A stretch of DNA of 64,000 nt from JAFIEN01 sp051859505. GTDB lineage: Bacteria > Pseudomonadota > Alphaproteobacteria > Rhodobacterales > Rhodobacteraceae. A model generated the notes under the pieces. That model was not told the DNA's origin and did not search any database. It saw only the letters and a list, made by a program, of their open reading frames with translations. Below, piece after piece: positions 7,875 to 15,921 of the stretch. How positions within the stretch are numbered: the stretch's first letter is position 1; each line of letters opens with the position of its first letter. A program made the translations under genes and the position numbers. The stretch is taken from positions 1-64,000 of the forward strand of contig JBHYFN010000015.1 of the NCBI GenBank assembly GCA_051859505.1, written 5' to 3'.

Positions 7875-8915
7875 CTAGCACAGTCGTGCCTCGCTTTCCG
7901 CCGTTGCGATGAAGCGCGCCACCGCCGCTTCGCCGGGGGCGCAGGCGTCCAGCAGGGCCTTGCGCTCGGTCTCCGACAGGCCGGCAAGGCGGGGGCGGGG
8001 CGGCCTTGGGAAGGTCGCGGCCTCCGCTACCCATGCGTCCGGTGCGGTGCCGGCCAGATGCATCCCCAGCCGCGTGATCGCGGGCGCGGGGTCTCGGCAG
8101 AGCGCCTCGTAGCGCAGGACAAGCGGGCGGCTGTCAGAGAGTGCCGCGAGGCCCGAAACGGTCAGCGCCGACCAGAAGGCCCCGGCATCGCTCAGCGATG
8201 GCGGGCGCTCGAGGATCGGGGCGATGGGCAGGCGTCCGCCCAGTGCGGCGATCACCGGCCAGAGGGCGCCGCGCCCGTAGTGGCGCCGGGGGTGCACCGG
8301 ATCGGCGCCAAGGTGGCGCAGGTGCCGCCAGACCCAGATCGCCAGCCGGGCCGCGGGATAGTCGCGCATCGACAGGGCGGTTTCGGCCCCGTCGCGCAAC
8401 AGCACGGCCTGCCGCGCCTCGGGGAACATCCGCGCCAGCGTCGCCGCCGCCGCCAGCGACCCGCCCGAGCGCTCGACCCAGACCCGCCGCCCGCCCATCT
8501 GCGCCGCCAGTTCCGCGAAGAGCGCGCGGTAGTGATCGGCCAGTGCACCCCGACCCCGCGCGGCCATCACGGGCCCAAGCGCCTGAAACAGCGCATCGGG
8601 CTGGGGCAGCAGATGCGGCAGGGTCACGGCAAGGATCGGCGGGCAGTGATAGGGATCGAACCGCGGGTTCTCGACCTTGCCATAGAGAAACTCGGAGGGC
8701 GCGGCGCGCGGATTGGCGACGCGCGAAAGCCCCCGGTCGGGCCGCGCCAGCCCGGTCCAGAAGGCACGCCCGTCCAGCCGGTCGGGGCGAAATGCGCGGG
8801 GGCCGGCGGTGGCGAAAAGCTCGGAGAGGGACAGGATCTCGGGATGGGCGCGCAGGATCCGCGACACCAGCGTCGAGCCGCAGCGCGCCGTGCCGAGGAT
8901 CAGCCCGCCCTCCAT
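7875..8915 (-). CDS. sulfotransferase family protein
   Basis: A 346-residue protein starting MEGGLILGTARCGSTLVSRI. GTARCGSTL matches the 5'-PAPS-binding loop of sulfotransferases (usual form xRSGST or TGRSGST). Further support is HPEILSLSELFA near residue 30 and a second binding region around RRVWVERSGGSLAAAATLARMFPEAR. Such enzymes move sulfate from PAPS to a hydroxyl or amine of a small molecule, lipid or sugar; the acceptor is unknown. The ATG lies 2 bases after the stop of the TetR gene, so the two form one operon. It is divergent from the KAS III operon under the same putative operators, which suggests that it acts on the product of that pathway. Confidence 0.8.
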   Translation of the reverse strand: MEGGLILGTARCGSTLVSRILRAHPEILSLSELFATAGPRAFRPDRLDGRAFWTGLARPDRGLSRVANPRAAPSEFLYGKVENPRFDPYHCPPILAVTLPHLLPQPDALFQALGPVMAARGRGALADHYRALFAELAAQMGGRRVWVERSGGSLAAAATLARMFPEARQAVLLRDGAETALSMRDYPAARLAIWVWRHLRHLGADPVHPRRHYGRGALWPVIAALGGRLPIAPILERPPSLSDAGAFWSALTVSGLAALSDSRPLVLRYEALCRDPAPAITRLGMHLAGTAPDAWVAEAATFPRPPRPRLAGLSETERKALLDACAPGEAAVARFIATAESEARLC

Positions 8916-8917
8916 CC

Positions 8918-9508
8918 TCAGGCGGCCCCGGCCGCGATGGTGCGGACCATGCGTTCGACGATGCTGCGGGCCAGCACCTCGGGCGGCTGTGCGGTCACGA
9001 GGTCCAGCCGGTCGATGGCGGCCAGCGCGACGATCCCGTGGACCGAGACCAGCAGCTCTTCGGCCAGAAGGCGGGGGGGCGCGGCGGGCTTCAGTTCGGC
9101 AAGCGGCGTGGCGATGCGGTCGATCAGCCCGTCGATCAGCGCCATGTACCAGTCGGGCAGGCGGTCGGTGCGGCGCGGCCCTTCGAACAGGCCGCGCCAG
9201 ACGACCTTCTGTTCCAGCATGAAGCCGACATAAAGATCGGCCAGCGCCAGCAACCTTTCCCGCGGCGGGCAGGGGGGCAGCGCGTCGATCCGGCCCGCCA
9301 GTTCGGCGAAGGCGCCGCGATTGACCGCATGGAGCACGGCATTCATGTTCTCGAACAATCCGTAGATCGTTCCGGGCGTCGTGCCCACGGCTCGCGCCAA
9401 GGCCCGCGCGGTCAGCGCCTCGGGCCCGCCCTGTTCCAGCAGATCCCGCGCGGCCAGGACCGTGCCGGCATGAAGTTCCTCGGGGTCGTATCGTCTGGGA
9501 CGTGCCAT
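8918..9508 (-). CDS. TetR/AcrR family transcriptional regulator
   Basis: A 196-residue regulator with an N-terminal TetR helix-turn-helix (ARDLLEQGGPEALTARALARAVGTTPGTIYGLFENMNAVLHAVN, residues about 17-60) and a C-terminal ligand-binding region. The ATG at 9508 starts MARPRRYDPEEL and follows AGAAAGG; an ATG at 9559 would add an unlikely leader. It is divergent from the KAS III gene. Between the two lie two perfect palindromes, TGAAC-N3-GTTCA, one close to its own start and one just before the KAS III start, so it is likely a repressor of both itself and that operon. The ligand may be a fatty acyl compound, by analogy with related TetR proteins near lipid genes; this is an inference. Confidence 0.92.
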   Translation of the reverse strand: MARPRRYDPEELHAGTVLAARDLLEQGGPEALTARALARAVGTTPGTIYGLFENMNAVLHAVNRGAFAELAGRIDALPPCPPRERLLALADLYVGFMLEQKVVWRGLFEGPRRTDRLPDWYMALIDGLIDRIATPLAELKPAAPPRLLAEELLVSVHGIVALAAIDRLDLVTAQPPEVLARSIVERMVRTIAAGAA

Positions 9509-9521
9509 CGCGGGGCCTTTC

Positions 9522-9589
9522 TGAACATCGTTCAAAAATATACTTGACGGGAATCGCATCGCAGGTCAAGTTATTCTGAACAGCGTTCA
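9522..9589. promoter_or_regulatory. divergent control region with two TGAAC-N3-GTTCA operators
   Basis: Two perfect 13-base palindromes, TGAACATCGTTCA (9522-9534) and TGAACAGCGTTCA (9577-9589), with centres 55 bases apart, sit between the TetR gene (start 9508, leftward) and the KAS III gene (start 9605, rightward). TTGACG at 9544-9549 could be a -35 for the rightward promoter, and TATATT (9537-9542, minus strand) a -10 for the leftward one. The sites are well placed to block both promoters. The regulator is inferred to be the adjacent TetR protein. Confidence 0.75.
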
Positions 9590-9604
9590 ATAATGGTGGA
9601 GACC

Positions 9605-10591
9605 ATGTTTCCAGCTCACGTGACTCTTCGCGGAACCGGCAGCTACCTGCCCCGCACCATCCGCCGCTCGGACCAGATCGACGAGGCTCTGGGCTGGGCG
9701 CCGGGCACCTGCGAGGCGCGCTTCGGCATCGCCGCGCGCCATGTGGCCGATGCGGAAGAGACAAGCTCTTTCATGGCCGCCGCCGCTGCCGGACGCGCGC
9801 TTGAGATGGCGGGCTGCACGGCCGGCGATCTTGATCTGATCGTGGGCGGCTGCGGGGTGATGGAGCAGCCCATCCCCTCGACCGCGGTTCTGGTGCAGGA
9901 CAGGCTGGGCCTTGGCGCCTCGGGGATCCCGGCTTTCGATGTGAACGCGACATGCCTTGGCTTTCTGCAGGCGCTGGACGTGGCCTGCCTTCATCTTGCG
10001 ACCGGGCGGGCGCGCCGCGCGCTGGTGTTTTCGGCCGATATCGCCTCGGTCGGGCTGGATTGGGACCGGCCCGAGGCGGCGGCGATCTTTGGCGACGGGG
10101 CGGCGGCGGTGGTGATCGAGGCGGGGGGCGAGGGCGCGATCCTTGCCACGGATTTCCGCACCTTCGGCCATGCGCAGGATGCCTGCGTTCTGGCGGCGGG
10201 CGGCACGCGGGTGACGCCGGCGAAAGGCATCGGCCCGGGCGAGGACCGGTTCCGCATGAACGGCGCGCGGGCCTTCGGCGTGGCCTCGCGCCACCTGCCC
10301 GAGGTGCTGGGCCGGCTTCTGGGGCAGGCGGGCCTTGGCCTTGACGAGCTGCGCTGCATCATCCCGCATCAGGCCAGCGGCGGCGCCCTGCGCCATGCGC
10401 GCGCAGGGCTTGGGCTGCGCGAGGATCAGGTGATCGACATCTTCGCCCGGATCGGCAACCAGATCGCGGCCTCGATCCCCACGGCGCTTGATGTGGCGGT
10501 GCGCTCGGGCCGGCTGGCGCGGGGCGAGGCGGCGGTCCTTCTGGGCACCTCAGCCGGCATATCGGTCGGCGGCGCGGTGGTGCGGTTCTGA
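9605..10591 (+). CDS. beta-ketoacyl-ACP synthase III-like condensing enzyme
   Basis: A 328-residue thiolase-fold protein of the KAS III type, which joins an acyl-CoA or acyl-ACP to a second acyl unit. The catalytic triad is intact: Cys in NATCLGFLQALD, His in IIPHQASGGALRHA and Asn in ARIGNQIAASIPTAL. The start at 9605 (MFPAHVTLRGTGSYLP) has GGTGGAG just upstream; an ATG at 9593 has no ribosome site. It opens a four-gene operon with an SDR, an MBL-fold protein and an adenylate-forming enzyme, so it is unlikely to be the housekeeping FabH and more likely makes a special lipid, in a manner like OleA. It is probably controlled by the divergent TetR protein. Confidence 0.88.
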   Translation: MFPAHVTLRGTGSYLPRTIRRSDQIDEALGWAPGTCEARFGIAARHVADAEETSSFMAAAAAGRALEMAGCTAGDLDLIVGGCGVMEQPIPSTAVLVQDRLGLGASGIPAFDVNATCLGFLQALDVACLHLATGRARRALVFSADIASVGLDWDRPEAAAIFGDGAAAVVIEAGGEGAILATDFRTFGHAQDACVLAAGGTRVTPAKGIGPGEDRFRMNGARAFGVASRHLPEVLGRLLGQAGLGLDELRCIIPHQASGGALRHARAGLGLREDQVIDIFARIGNQIAASIPTALDVAVRSGRLARGEAAVLLGTSAGISVGGAVVRF

Positions 10592-10624
10592 TGCGGGTGC
10601 TGATAACATGCGGGTGCTGATAAC
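10591..10624 (+). repeat. 17-bp tandem duplication of the SDR gene start
   Basis: ATGCGGGTGCTGATAAC occurs twice in direct succession (10591-10607 and 10608-10624). The second copy is the genuine start of the SDR gene. The first begins inside the KAS III stop (TGATG) and, being out of frame with the second, encodes a 9-codon minicistron that ends at 10620, just past the true ATG. This arrangement could couple translation of the SDR to that of KAS III. Confidence 0.9.
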
Positions 10625-11540
10625 GGGGGCCAGCGGCTGTCTGGGCCGCGCGCTGGTCGAGGAGGCCGCTTGCGCCGGGCACGATCTTGTGACGACCGCG
10701 CGCGCCCCGGCTGACCTTCCGGGCTATCGCGCGGCCGATCTGGTGACGGATCCGCTCGACCCTCTGGTCGAGGGCTGCGAGGCGGTGTTTCACTGCGCGG
10801 CGCTCAGCTCCGCCTGGGGCAGGCGCGAGGAGTTTCAGGCCGCCAATGTGCACGCCACGAAGCGCCTGCTCGAGGCGGCCGAGCGGGCGGGGGTGCGCCG
10901 CTTCGTCTTTGCCTCCTCCCCCTCGATCTATGCCGACGGGACCGACCGGCTGAACCTGCCCGAGGAGGCGCCCCTGCCGGTGCGGCAGCTCTCGCTCTAC
11001 TCCGAAAGCAAGCTTGCGGCCGAGCGGCTGGTGCTGGGCTGGCAGGGCGGGATGGCCTGCACCGCGATCCGGCCCCGCGCGATCTATGGCCGGCACGACC
11101 GCGCGCTTCTGCCCCGGCTGATCGCGGCGATGCGGCGGGGCCGGGTGCCGATGATCCGGGGCGGGGCGGCGCTGATCGACCTGACCCACCGGCGCGATGC
11201 GGCGCGCGCGATGCTGCTGGCGGCCGAGGGGCCCGCGGGCGGCGTCTGGAACATCACCTCGGGCGAGGCGTTCCGGTTCCGCGATCTGGTGACGCTGATC
11301 TCGGAACACAGCGGGATCACCTGCCGCGCGGTGCCGCTGCCGCTGTGGCTGGCGCGCGGGATCGCCGCCACGCTCGAGGCGGGCGCGCGCGTCGCGGGCG
11401 CGGGCGAGCCCGCGCTGACGCGGCAGGCCGTCGCCTCGCTGGGCGGCAGCCTCACGCTGAACATCGAGGCCGCGGCCCGCGATCTGGGCTATCGCCCCGC
11501 CGTGCCGTTCAAGGAGGGGGTGGCCGAATGCTTCGCCTGA
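10608..11540 (+). CDS. extended SDR, NAD(P)-dependent reductase/epimerase (OleD/3-beta-HSD-like)
   Basis: A 310-residue extended short-chain dehydrogenase. The nucleotide-binding loop is at the very start (VLITGASGCLGRALVEE), followed by VFHCAALSSAWG and the catalytic pair in FASSPSIYADG and YSESKLAAERLV (Y-x3-K). C-terminal features such as TSGEAFRFRDLV and DLGYRP are common in 3-beta-HSD-like and OleD-like reductases that reduce beta-keto acids. The start is the second copy of a duplicated 17-base segment. It overlaps the MBL-fold gene by 13 bases. In the operon it would reduce the beta-keto product of the KAS III enzyme; this is inferred from context. Confidence 0.86.
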   Translation: MRVLITGASGCLGRALVEEAACAGHDLVTTARAPADLPGYRAADLVTDPLDPLVEGCEAVFHCAALSSAWGRREEFQAANVHATKRLLEAAERAGVRRFVFASSPSIYADGTDRLNLPEEAPLPVRQLSLYSESKLAAERLVLGWQGGMACTAIRPRAIYGRHDRALLPRLIAAMRRGRVPMIRGGAALIDLTHRRDAARAMLLAAEGPAGGVWNITSGEAFRFRDLVTLISEHSGITCRAVPLPLWLARGIAATLEAGARVAGAGEPALTRQAVASLGGSLTLNIEAAARDLGYRPAVPFKEGVAECFA

Positions 11541-12310
11541 CGACGCTGCGGATCGGGGAATGCAGCGCCCCCGCCTGGGCCGCTGGTCGCCCGGGGGGCG
11601 GGCGGTCGGTCTTTCCGGCGCTGGCCACGCTGATCGAGACCGAGGACCGGGCGGTTCTGGTCGATACCGGCTATGGCCCGGCCTTCTTTCAGGCGACCGA
11701 TCCCTTTCCGGCCCGGTTCTATCGCTGGCTGACCCCGGTGCGCCTGCCGCCCGAACAGCATCTGCTGCGCCTTCTGCCGCGGCTGCCCGATCTGGTGGTG
11801 CTGACGCATATGCATGGCGATCATGTGGGCGGCCTGCCGGACCTGCCCGAAGGCATCGCGGTGCGGGCCTCGGCCGAGGCGATCGCGCATCTGTGCGGTC
11901 TGGGCAATCTGGCGGCGGTGCGGGCCGCCTGCCCGCCGCCCTTGCGCGATGCGGTTCTGGCGCGCGCGCCGCAGCCGGTTGAACAGGGCAGGGTGGTCGA
12001 GACCGGGCTTGAGGAGTTCCCCACCGGCCATGACATCCTGGGCTGCGGCCGGCTGATCGCGATTGCGCTGCCGGGGCATGGTGTGGGGCAGATCGGCCTT
12101 TGGGTGCCGGAGGTCGCGCGGCTTCTGGTCGCCGATGCGGCCTATGGGCGCGATGTGCTGCGCGCGGGGCGGATGCCGCCTGGGCCGGTCCTGCGCCAGC
12201 TGGGCGAGGCGCGCGCCTATCGGCAGACCTTCGCAGCCCTGTGCCGCCTGATGGCGCGGCGGCCCGATATCCGCATCGACCCCTCGCATTGCGCCGAGGT
12301 GGCGGCATGA
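11528..12310 (+). CDS. metallo-beta-lactamase-fold hydrolase
   Basis: A 260-residue protein with the MBL signature THMHGDHVGG (about residues 93-102), where H-x-H-x-D-H binds metal. Further candidate ligands are His in PTGHDILG, Asp in LLVADAAYG and the C-terminal His in DPSHCAE. The N-terminus reads MLRLTTLRIGECSAPAWAAG. It overlaps the SDR gene by 13 bases and the next gene by 4 (ATGA), so it is surely co-transcribed. Its substrate is unknown; in the operon it occupies the place that the alpha/beta hydrolase OleB has in olefin clusters and may hydrolyse a thioester, lactone or ester intermediate. Confidence 0.86.
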   Translation: MLRLTTLRIGECSAPAWAAGRPGGGRSVFPALATLIETEDRAVLVDTGYGPAFFQATDPFPARFYRWLTPVRLPPEQHLLRLLPRLPDLVVLTHMHGDHVGGLPDLPEGIAVRASAEAIAHLCGLGNLAAVRAACPPPLRDAVLARAPQPVEQGRVVETGLEEFPTGHDILGCGRLIAIALPGHGVGQIGLWVPEVARLLVADAAYGRDVLRAGRMPPGPVLRQLGEARAYRQTFAALCRLMARRPDIRIDPSHCAEVAA

Positions 12311-13599
12311 GCCTTGGCGCCTTCCTTTCAACCCGATACGGGCGCGGTTTCACCTCGCGGGCGCAGATCGAGGCGCATCAGGAAAGGGCGCTCAGCCGCT
12401 TTCGCCAGACCGTCCTGCCCCGCTCGCCCTTTTACCACGACCTCAGGGACCAGCCGCTTTCGGCGCTGCCGCGGATGAACAAGGCCCTGTTGATGGAGCA
12501 TTTCACCCGCATCAACACCTGCGGCATCGACCGCGACCGCGCGATGGAGGTGGCGCTGGCCGCCGAGGCCGACCGCGATTTCACGCCGCAGATCGGCGCG
12601 GTATCTGTCGGGCTCTCGACCGGCACCTCGGGCCAGCGTGGCCTGTTCCTGGCCACGCCGCAAGAGCGTGGGCTGTGGGCGGCGATCATGCTGGGGCGGT
12701 TCTGGCCCGAATTGTGGCGCCGTCAGCGGGTGGCCTTCTTCATGCGGGCCGACAATGCGCTGTATCGCAGCGTCTCGAACCCTTTGGTGCGGTTCGAGTT
12801 TTTCGATCTGCAACAGTGCTTCGAAGACCATCCCCCCCGGCTGGCCGCGCTTGATCCGACGGTTCTGATCGCGCCGGCAAAGCAGCTCACGATCCTTGCC
12901 GGGCTGCAGCGTGCCGGCGCTCTGGCGCTCCGGCCCCGGCGCGTCATATCCGTGGCCGAGACGCTGTCGCCCGAGGACGAGGCCCTTGCGCGCGAGGCTT
13001 TCGGCCGCCCCGTCGATCAGGTCTATCAGGCGACCGAAGGCGTGCTGGCCTTCACCTGCCGCGCCGGGCGGCTGCATCTGAACGAGGCCTGGTTGCGCAT
13101 CGACGAGGATGTGATCGACCCCGAGACCGGCGCCTTCTGCCCGATCATCCATGATTTCACCCGCACCAGCCTGCCGATCCTGAACTATCGGCTGGACGAT
13201 GTGCTGATCCCCGATCCGCGGCCCTGCCCCTGCGGCTGCGCCAGCCGGCGAATCGCCCGGATCGAGGGGCGGCAGGACGATATCCTGTGGTGGCCCTCGC
13301 CCCATGGCCCCCGGATGATCCCGGCCGAGGCGCTGCGCTCGGCCATCGCATGCCTGCCGGTGCCGCTGCGCGATTACCGCGTGATCCACGACGGGGGGGT
13401 GCTGCATCTCTGGATCGACGGCGCCGGGCGCGAGGCGCATCCCCGGATCGCGCAGGCGCTGGCCGATCTGGCGCGCAGACACCGCTGCGACCTGCCGGCA
13501 TTGACGATGCACGAGGGGCTGCCGCCGGAACCCGACGGCAAACGGCGCCGGATCCGCGTGATCCGCCACGACGCGCCGGTCCGTGCGTTCGGAACCTGA
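12307..13599 (+). CDS. adenylate-forming enzyme, CoF390-synthetase/PaaK-like
   Basis: A 430-residue member of the adenylate-forming superfamily, in the branch near coenzyme F390 synthetase and phenylacetate-CoA ligase. The phosphate-binding loop is SVGLSTGTSGQRGLF (about residue 100), followed by QVYQATEGVLAFTC (the aromatic-x-TE motif) and ARIEGRQDDILWWP, matching the G-R-x-D-D motif. A CxCxC cluster (CPCGCASRR) lies shortly before it. The enzyme would activate an acid with ATP. ATGA overlap with the MBL gene marks it as the last gene of the operon. By analogy with OleC it could close a beta-hydroxy acid to a beta-lactone, but its sequence group differs from OleC. Confidence 0.82.
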   Translation: MSLGAFLSTRYGRGFTSRAQIEAHQERALSRFRQTVLPRSPFYHDLRDQPLSALPRMNKALLMEHFTRINTCGIDRDRAMEVALAAEADRDFTPQIGAVSVGLSTGTSGQRGLFLATPQERGLWAAIMLGRFWPELWRRQRVAFFMRADNALYRSVSNPLVRFEFFDLQQCFEDHPPRLAALDPTVLIAPAKQLTILAGLQRAGALALRPRRVISVAETLSPEDEALAREAFGRPVDQVYQATEGVLAFTCRAGRLHLNEAWLRIDEDVIDPETGAFCPIIHDFTRTSLPILNYRLDDVLIPDPRPCPCGCASRRIARIEGRQDDILWWPSPHGPRMIPAEALRSAIACLPVPLRDYRVIHDGGVLHLWIDGAGREAHPRIAQALADLARRHRCDLPALTMHEGLPPEPDGKRRRIRVIRHDAPVRAFGT

Positions 13600-14054
13600 G
13601 CGGACCCTCGACCGGACCCTCGGACGGGCCGCAATTCCGCCTGTCGGAGCCGCCTCGATTGGCCGATAATTCCCGGGGATGTGATATTTCAATTCCTTGC
13701 CTCGAAAATGTTGACACGAAAAACCCGCCTCGCTAGCGTCTTGAAAGCGAGCCGAAAGACCGTGCAAGGCAAAGGCTCTGAGGGAGATTACTATTTCAGC
13801 ACGTGCCGCCCGATGCGGCAGCGGGGGAGGGAAGCCTTCAGCTGCAGGTCTGCGGCTGATCCAGTGACTGCGTGACATCGCAATGCCGGGTCCACGGCCA
13901 TTGTTGCGGATTGTCCGGCGTGAATGGCCGGGACAGGTCCAGCAATTGCCTGGCGGATCGGGGCGCGGGAGGGCGCCCGGGCGAATTGCAGGCGCCAAAG
14001 GCCTGCAAGGCAAGAGGAATTGCAACGCAACAGGGGAACCAGGGAGGAGCCCAG
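13600..14054 (+). promoter_or_regulatory. 455-bp non-coding leader region of the Dpp-type transporter operon
   Basis: No convincing gene lies here. It starts with a 12-bp duplication (CGGACCCTCGAC/CGGACCCTCGGA, 13601-13624). A perfect TTGACA at 13711-13716 with TAGCGT 17 bases on (13734-13739) is a plausible promoter, giving a leader of about 310 bases. A perfect 8-base palindrome GCAATTGC sits at 13942-13949; half-site-like copies recur before the second transporter operon. GGGAGGAG lies just before the ATG at 14055. The long leader could carry a regulatory RNA structure, but I could not recognise one. Confidence 0.4.
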
Positions 14055-15836
14055 ATGAGATTTACAACAACGGCTGTGGCGGGGCTTGCAGCCTGCGCAA
14101 TGGCCTTTTCCGCCAGCTACACGCTGGCGCAGGACACAGGCACGTCCGAGATCGTGCCCGCAGGCGGGCTTACCCCCGTCGCGCGCGAGGATACGCTGGT
14201 TCTGGGCTGGAGCATCACCTCGCCCATCGGCGTGACCAACCCCTGGGCGCTGCCCGGCTATACCCATCAGGAAGGCAACAACCTGATGTGGGAGCCGCTC
14301 TATTACTTCGGCATCTTCACCGACAGCGAGATCCCGTGGCTGGCCAGCAATATGGAATATACCAGCGACGATTTCACCTCGCTCCGGATCGAGCTGAACC
14401 CGGCCGCGCGCTGGAGTGACGGCGTTCCGGTGACGGCCGCGGATGTGGTCTTTACCTTTGAGGGCCAGCTGAACAATGCCAATCTGGCCTATCACGCCGC
14501 CTTCGACCAGTTCGTCGAAAGCGTGACGGCGGTCGATGATCTGACCGTCGATGTCCAGTTCAAGATCCCCGCGCCGCGTTTCGCCTTCGACGTGCTGACG
14601 CTGAAGTTCGACACCGGCATTCCGATCGTTCCGGCGCATGTGCTCTCGGCGGTCGAAGATGTCGGCGCCTATGCCGGCAGCACCGAGATCGCGCATTCCG
14701 GCCCCTATGAGCTGATCGCCTGGAACGCCAACCAGAAGATCTATGACCTGCGCGAAGACTGGTGGGCCGTTGAAGCCGGCCTGATCGACATGCCGCAGGT
14801 GCAGCGCGTCGTCATCGCCAATATCGGCGGCACGGTCGGGCAGAGCATGGACACGATCGCCCAGCGCATCGTGAACAACGAGATGGACAGCGCGCTTGAC
14901 ATGCGCAGCGCCGTCATCGGCAACATCCTGGCGCAGAACGACAAGATCACCACCCATTCGGGTGATGAATCGCCCTTCGGCTATCTGGACTGGTGGCCGA
15001 ACTCGCTGTGGATGAACACCCAGATCGCGCCCTATGACAATCCCGACGTGCGGCGCGCGATGGCGCTGACGATCAACCGCGACCTGATCGACATGTTCCT
15101 CTATGAAGGGGCCGAGATCTCGACCATCTATCCGTTCCCGCTGTATCCCGGCCTTCAGGCCTTTGCCGACAGCGATGCGGTGCAGGCGCTGGTCGAACAG
15201 TACGAGCCGCGCCGGTTCGATCTGGACGCGAGCGCCGAACTGATGGAGGCGGCCGGCTATACCCGCAACAGCGCCGGCTTCTGGGAGATGGACGGCGAGA
15301 CGATCAACGCCACTATCCACGGCTTCGAAGGGATCCACAGCGATATCGTGCCGCTTCTGGTCGAGATGCTGCGCAACGGCGGTTTCGACGCGGCGATCAA
15401 CTTCGGCACGGATGCCTATCAGCAGATGGCCGACGGTGCGCCGGGTCTTTACATGTTCGGCCATGGCGCCAGCCTGAAGGATCCCTATGCCGCGCTCGAG
15501 CTGTTCCACGGCCGCTTCAGCGATCCGCTGGGCGTGACGGCGGGCAGCAACCGGTTCTCGCGCTACTCGAACCCCGAGTATGACGCGATCCTCGATGCGA
15601 TGGCGCCGCTGGCCTCGGACGATCCCGAGTTCCTGGCTCTGGCCGCGCAGGCGATGGAGATCTACTGGCGCGACACGATCGACATTCCGATCATCCAGTG
15701 GCTGCACCGGATCGCCTATAACCAGACCTACTGGACCAACTGGCCGACCATCGAGAACCCGTCTCTCGGCATGAACGGCGCCTTCTGGGCCCATACCGGG
15801 ATGCTGGTCGTGACCACGCTGCAGAAGGCGGACTGA
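14055..15836 (+). CDS. ABC transporter substrate-binding protein, family 5 (Dpp/Opp type)
   Basis: A 593-residue periplasmic binding protein of the family that captures peptides, nickel, opines or oligosaccharides. A signal peptide is visible (MRFTTTAVAGLAACAMAFSA, then SYTLAQ). Family blocks include LRIELNPAARWSDGVPVTAADVVFTFE, SGPYELIAWN and NPDVRRAMALTINRDLID. The ATG follows GGGAGGAG at 5 bases. It leads a transporter operon that runs directly into sugar-acid genes, so the ligand is more likely a uronate-containing oligosaccharide or sugar acid derivative than a peptide; family 5 binding proteins for oligosaccharides are known. A strong terminator follows, which should make this message more abundant than that of the permeases. 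Confidence 0.93.
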   Translation: MRFTTTAVAGLAACAMAFSASYTLAQDTGTSEIVPAGGLTPVAREDTLVLGWSITSPIGVTNPWALPGYTHQEGNNLMWEPLYYFGIFTDSEIPWLASNMEYTSDDFTSLRIELNPAARWSDGVPVTAADVVFTFEGQLNNANLAYHAAFDQFVESVTAVDDLTVDVQFKIPAPRFAFDVLTLKFDTGIPIVPAHVLSAVEDVGAYAGSTEIAHSGPYELIAWNANQKIYDLREDWWAVEAGLIDMPQVQRVVIANIGGTVGQSMDTIAQRIVNNEMDSALDMRSAVIGNILAQNDKITTHSGDESPFGYLDWWPNSLWMNTQIAPYDNPDVRRAMALTINRDLIDMFLYEGAEISTIYPFPLYPGLQAFADSDAVQALVEQYEPRRFDLDASAELMEAAGYTRNSAGFWEMDGETINATIHGFEGIHSDIVPLLVEMLRNGGFDAAINFGTDAYQQMADGAPGLYMFGHGASLKDPYAALELFHGRFSDPLGVTAGSNRFSRYSNPEYDAILDAMAPLASDDPEFLALAAQAMEIYWRDTIDIPIIQWLHRIAYNQTYWTNWPTIENPSLGMNGAFWAHTGMLVVTTLQKAD

Positions 15837-15855
15837 GCCGTCCGACCTGCCAACG

Positions 15856-15891
15856 GGGCGCGCGGCCCGCACGGTCGCGCGCCCTTTTTTT
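15856..15891 (+). terminator. intra-operon rho-independent terminator after the binding-protein gene
   Basis: A GC-rich stem, GGGCGCGCG pairing with CGCGCGCCC around an 11-base loop, is followed by seven T residues (15885-15891). It lies between the binding-protein stop and the first permease start, a common place for partial termination that raises binding-protein levels. Confidence 0.85.
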
Positions 15892-15921
15892 CCCAAATCC
15901 CTGGCGCGGAGTGTCGTCTCG

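Noticed and set aside
8141..9547. Long plus-strand open frame opposite the sulfotransferase and TetR genes
   Set aside because: Arginine- and proline-rich antisense translation; both genes on the minus strand have clear family motifs.
13600..14054. tRNA or riboswitch in the long leader of the first transporter operon
   Set aside because: No cloverleaf pattern or known riboswitch core could be recognised by eye; only a promoter and short repeats are supported.
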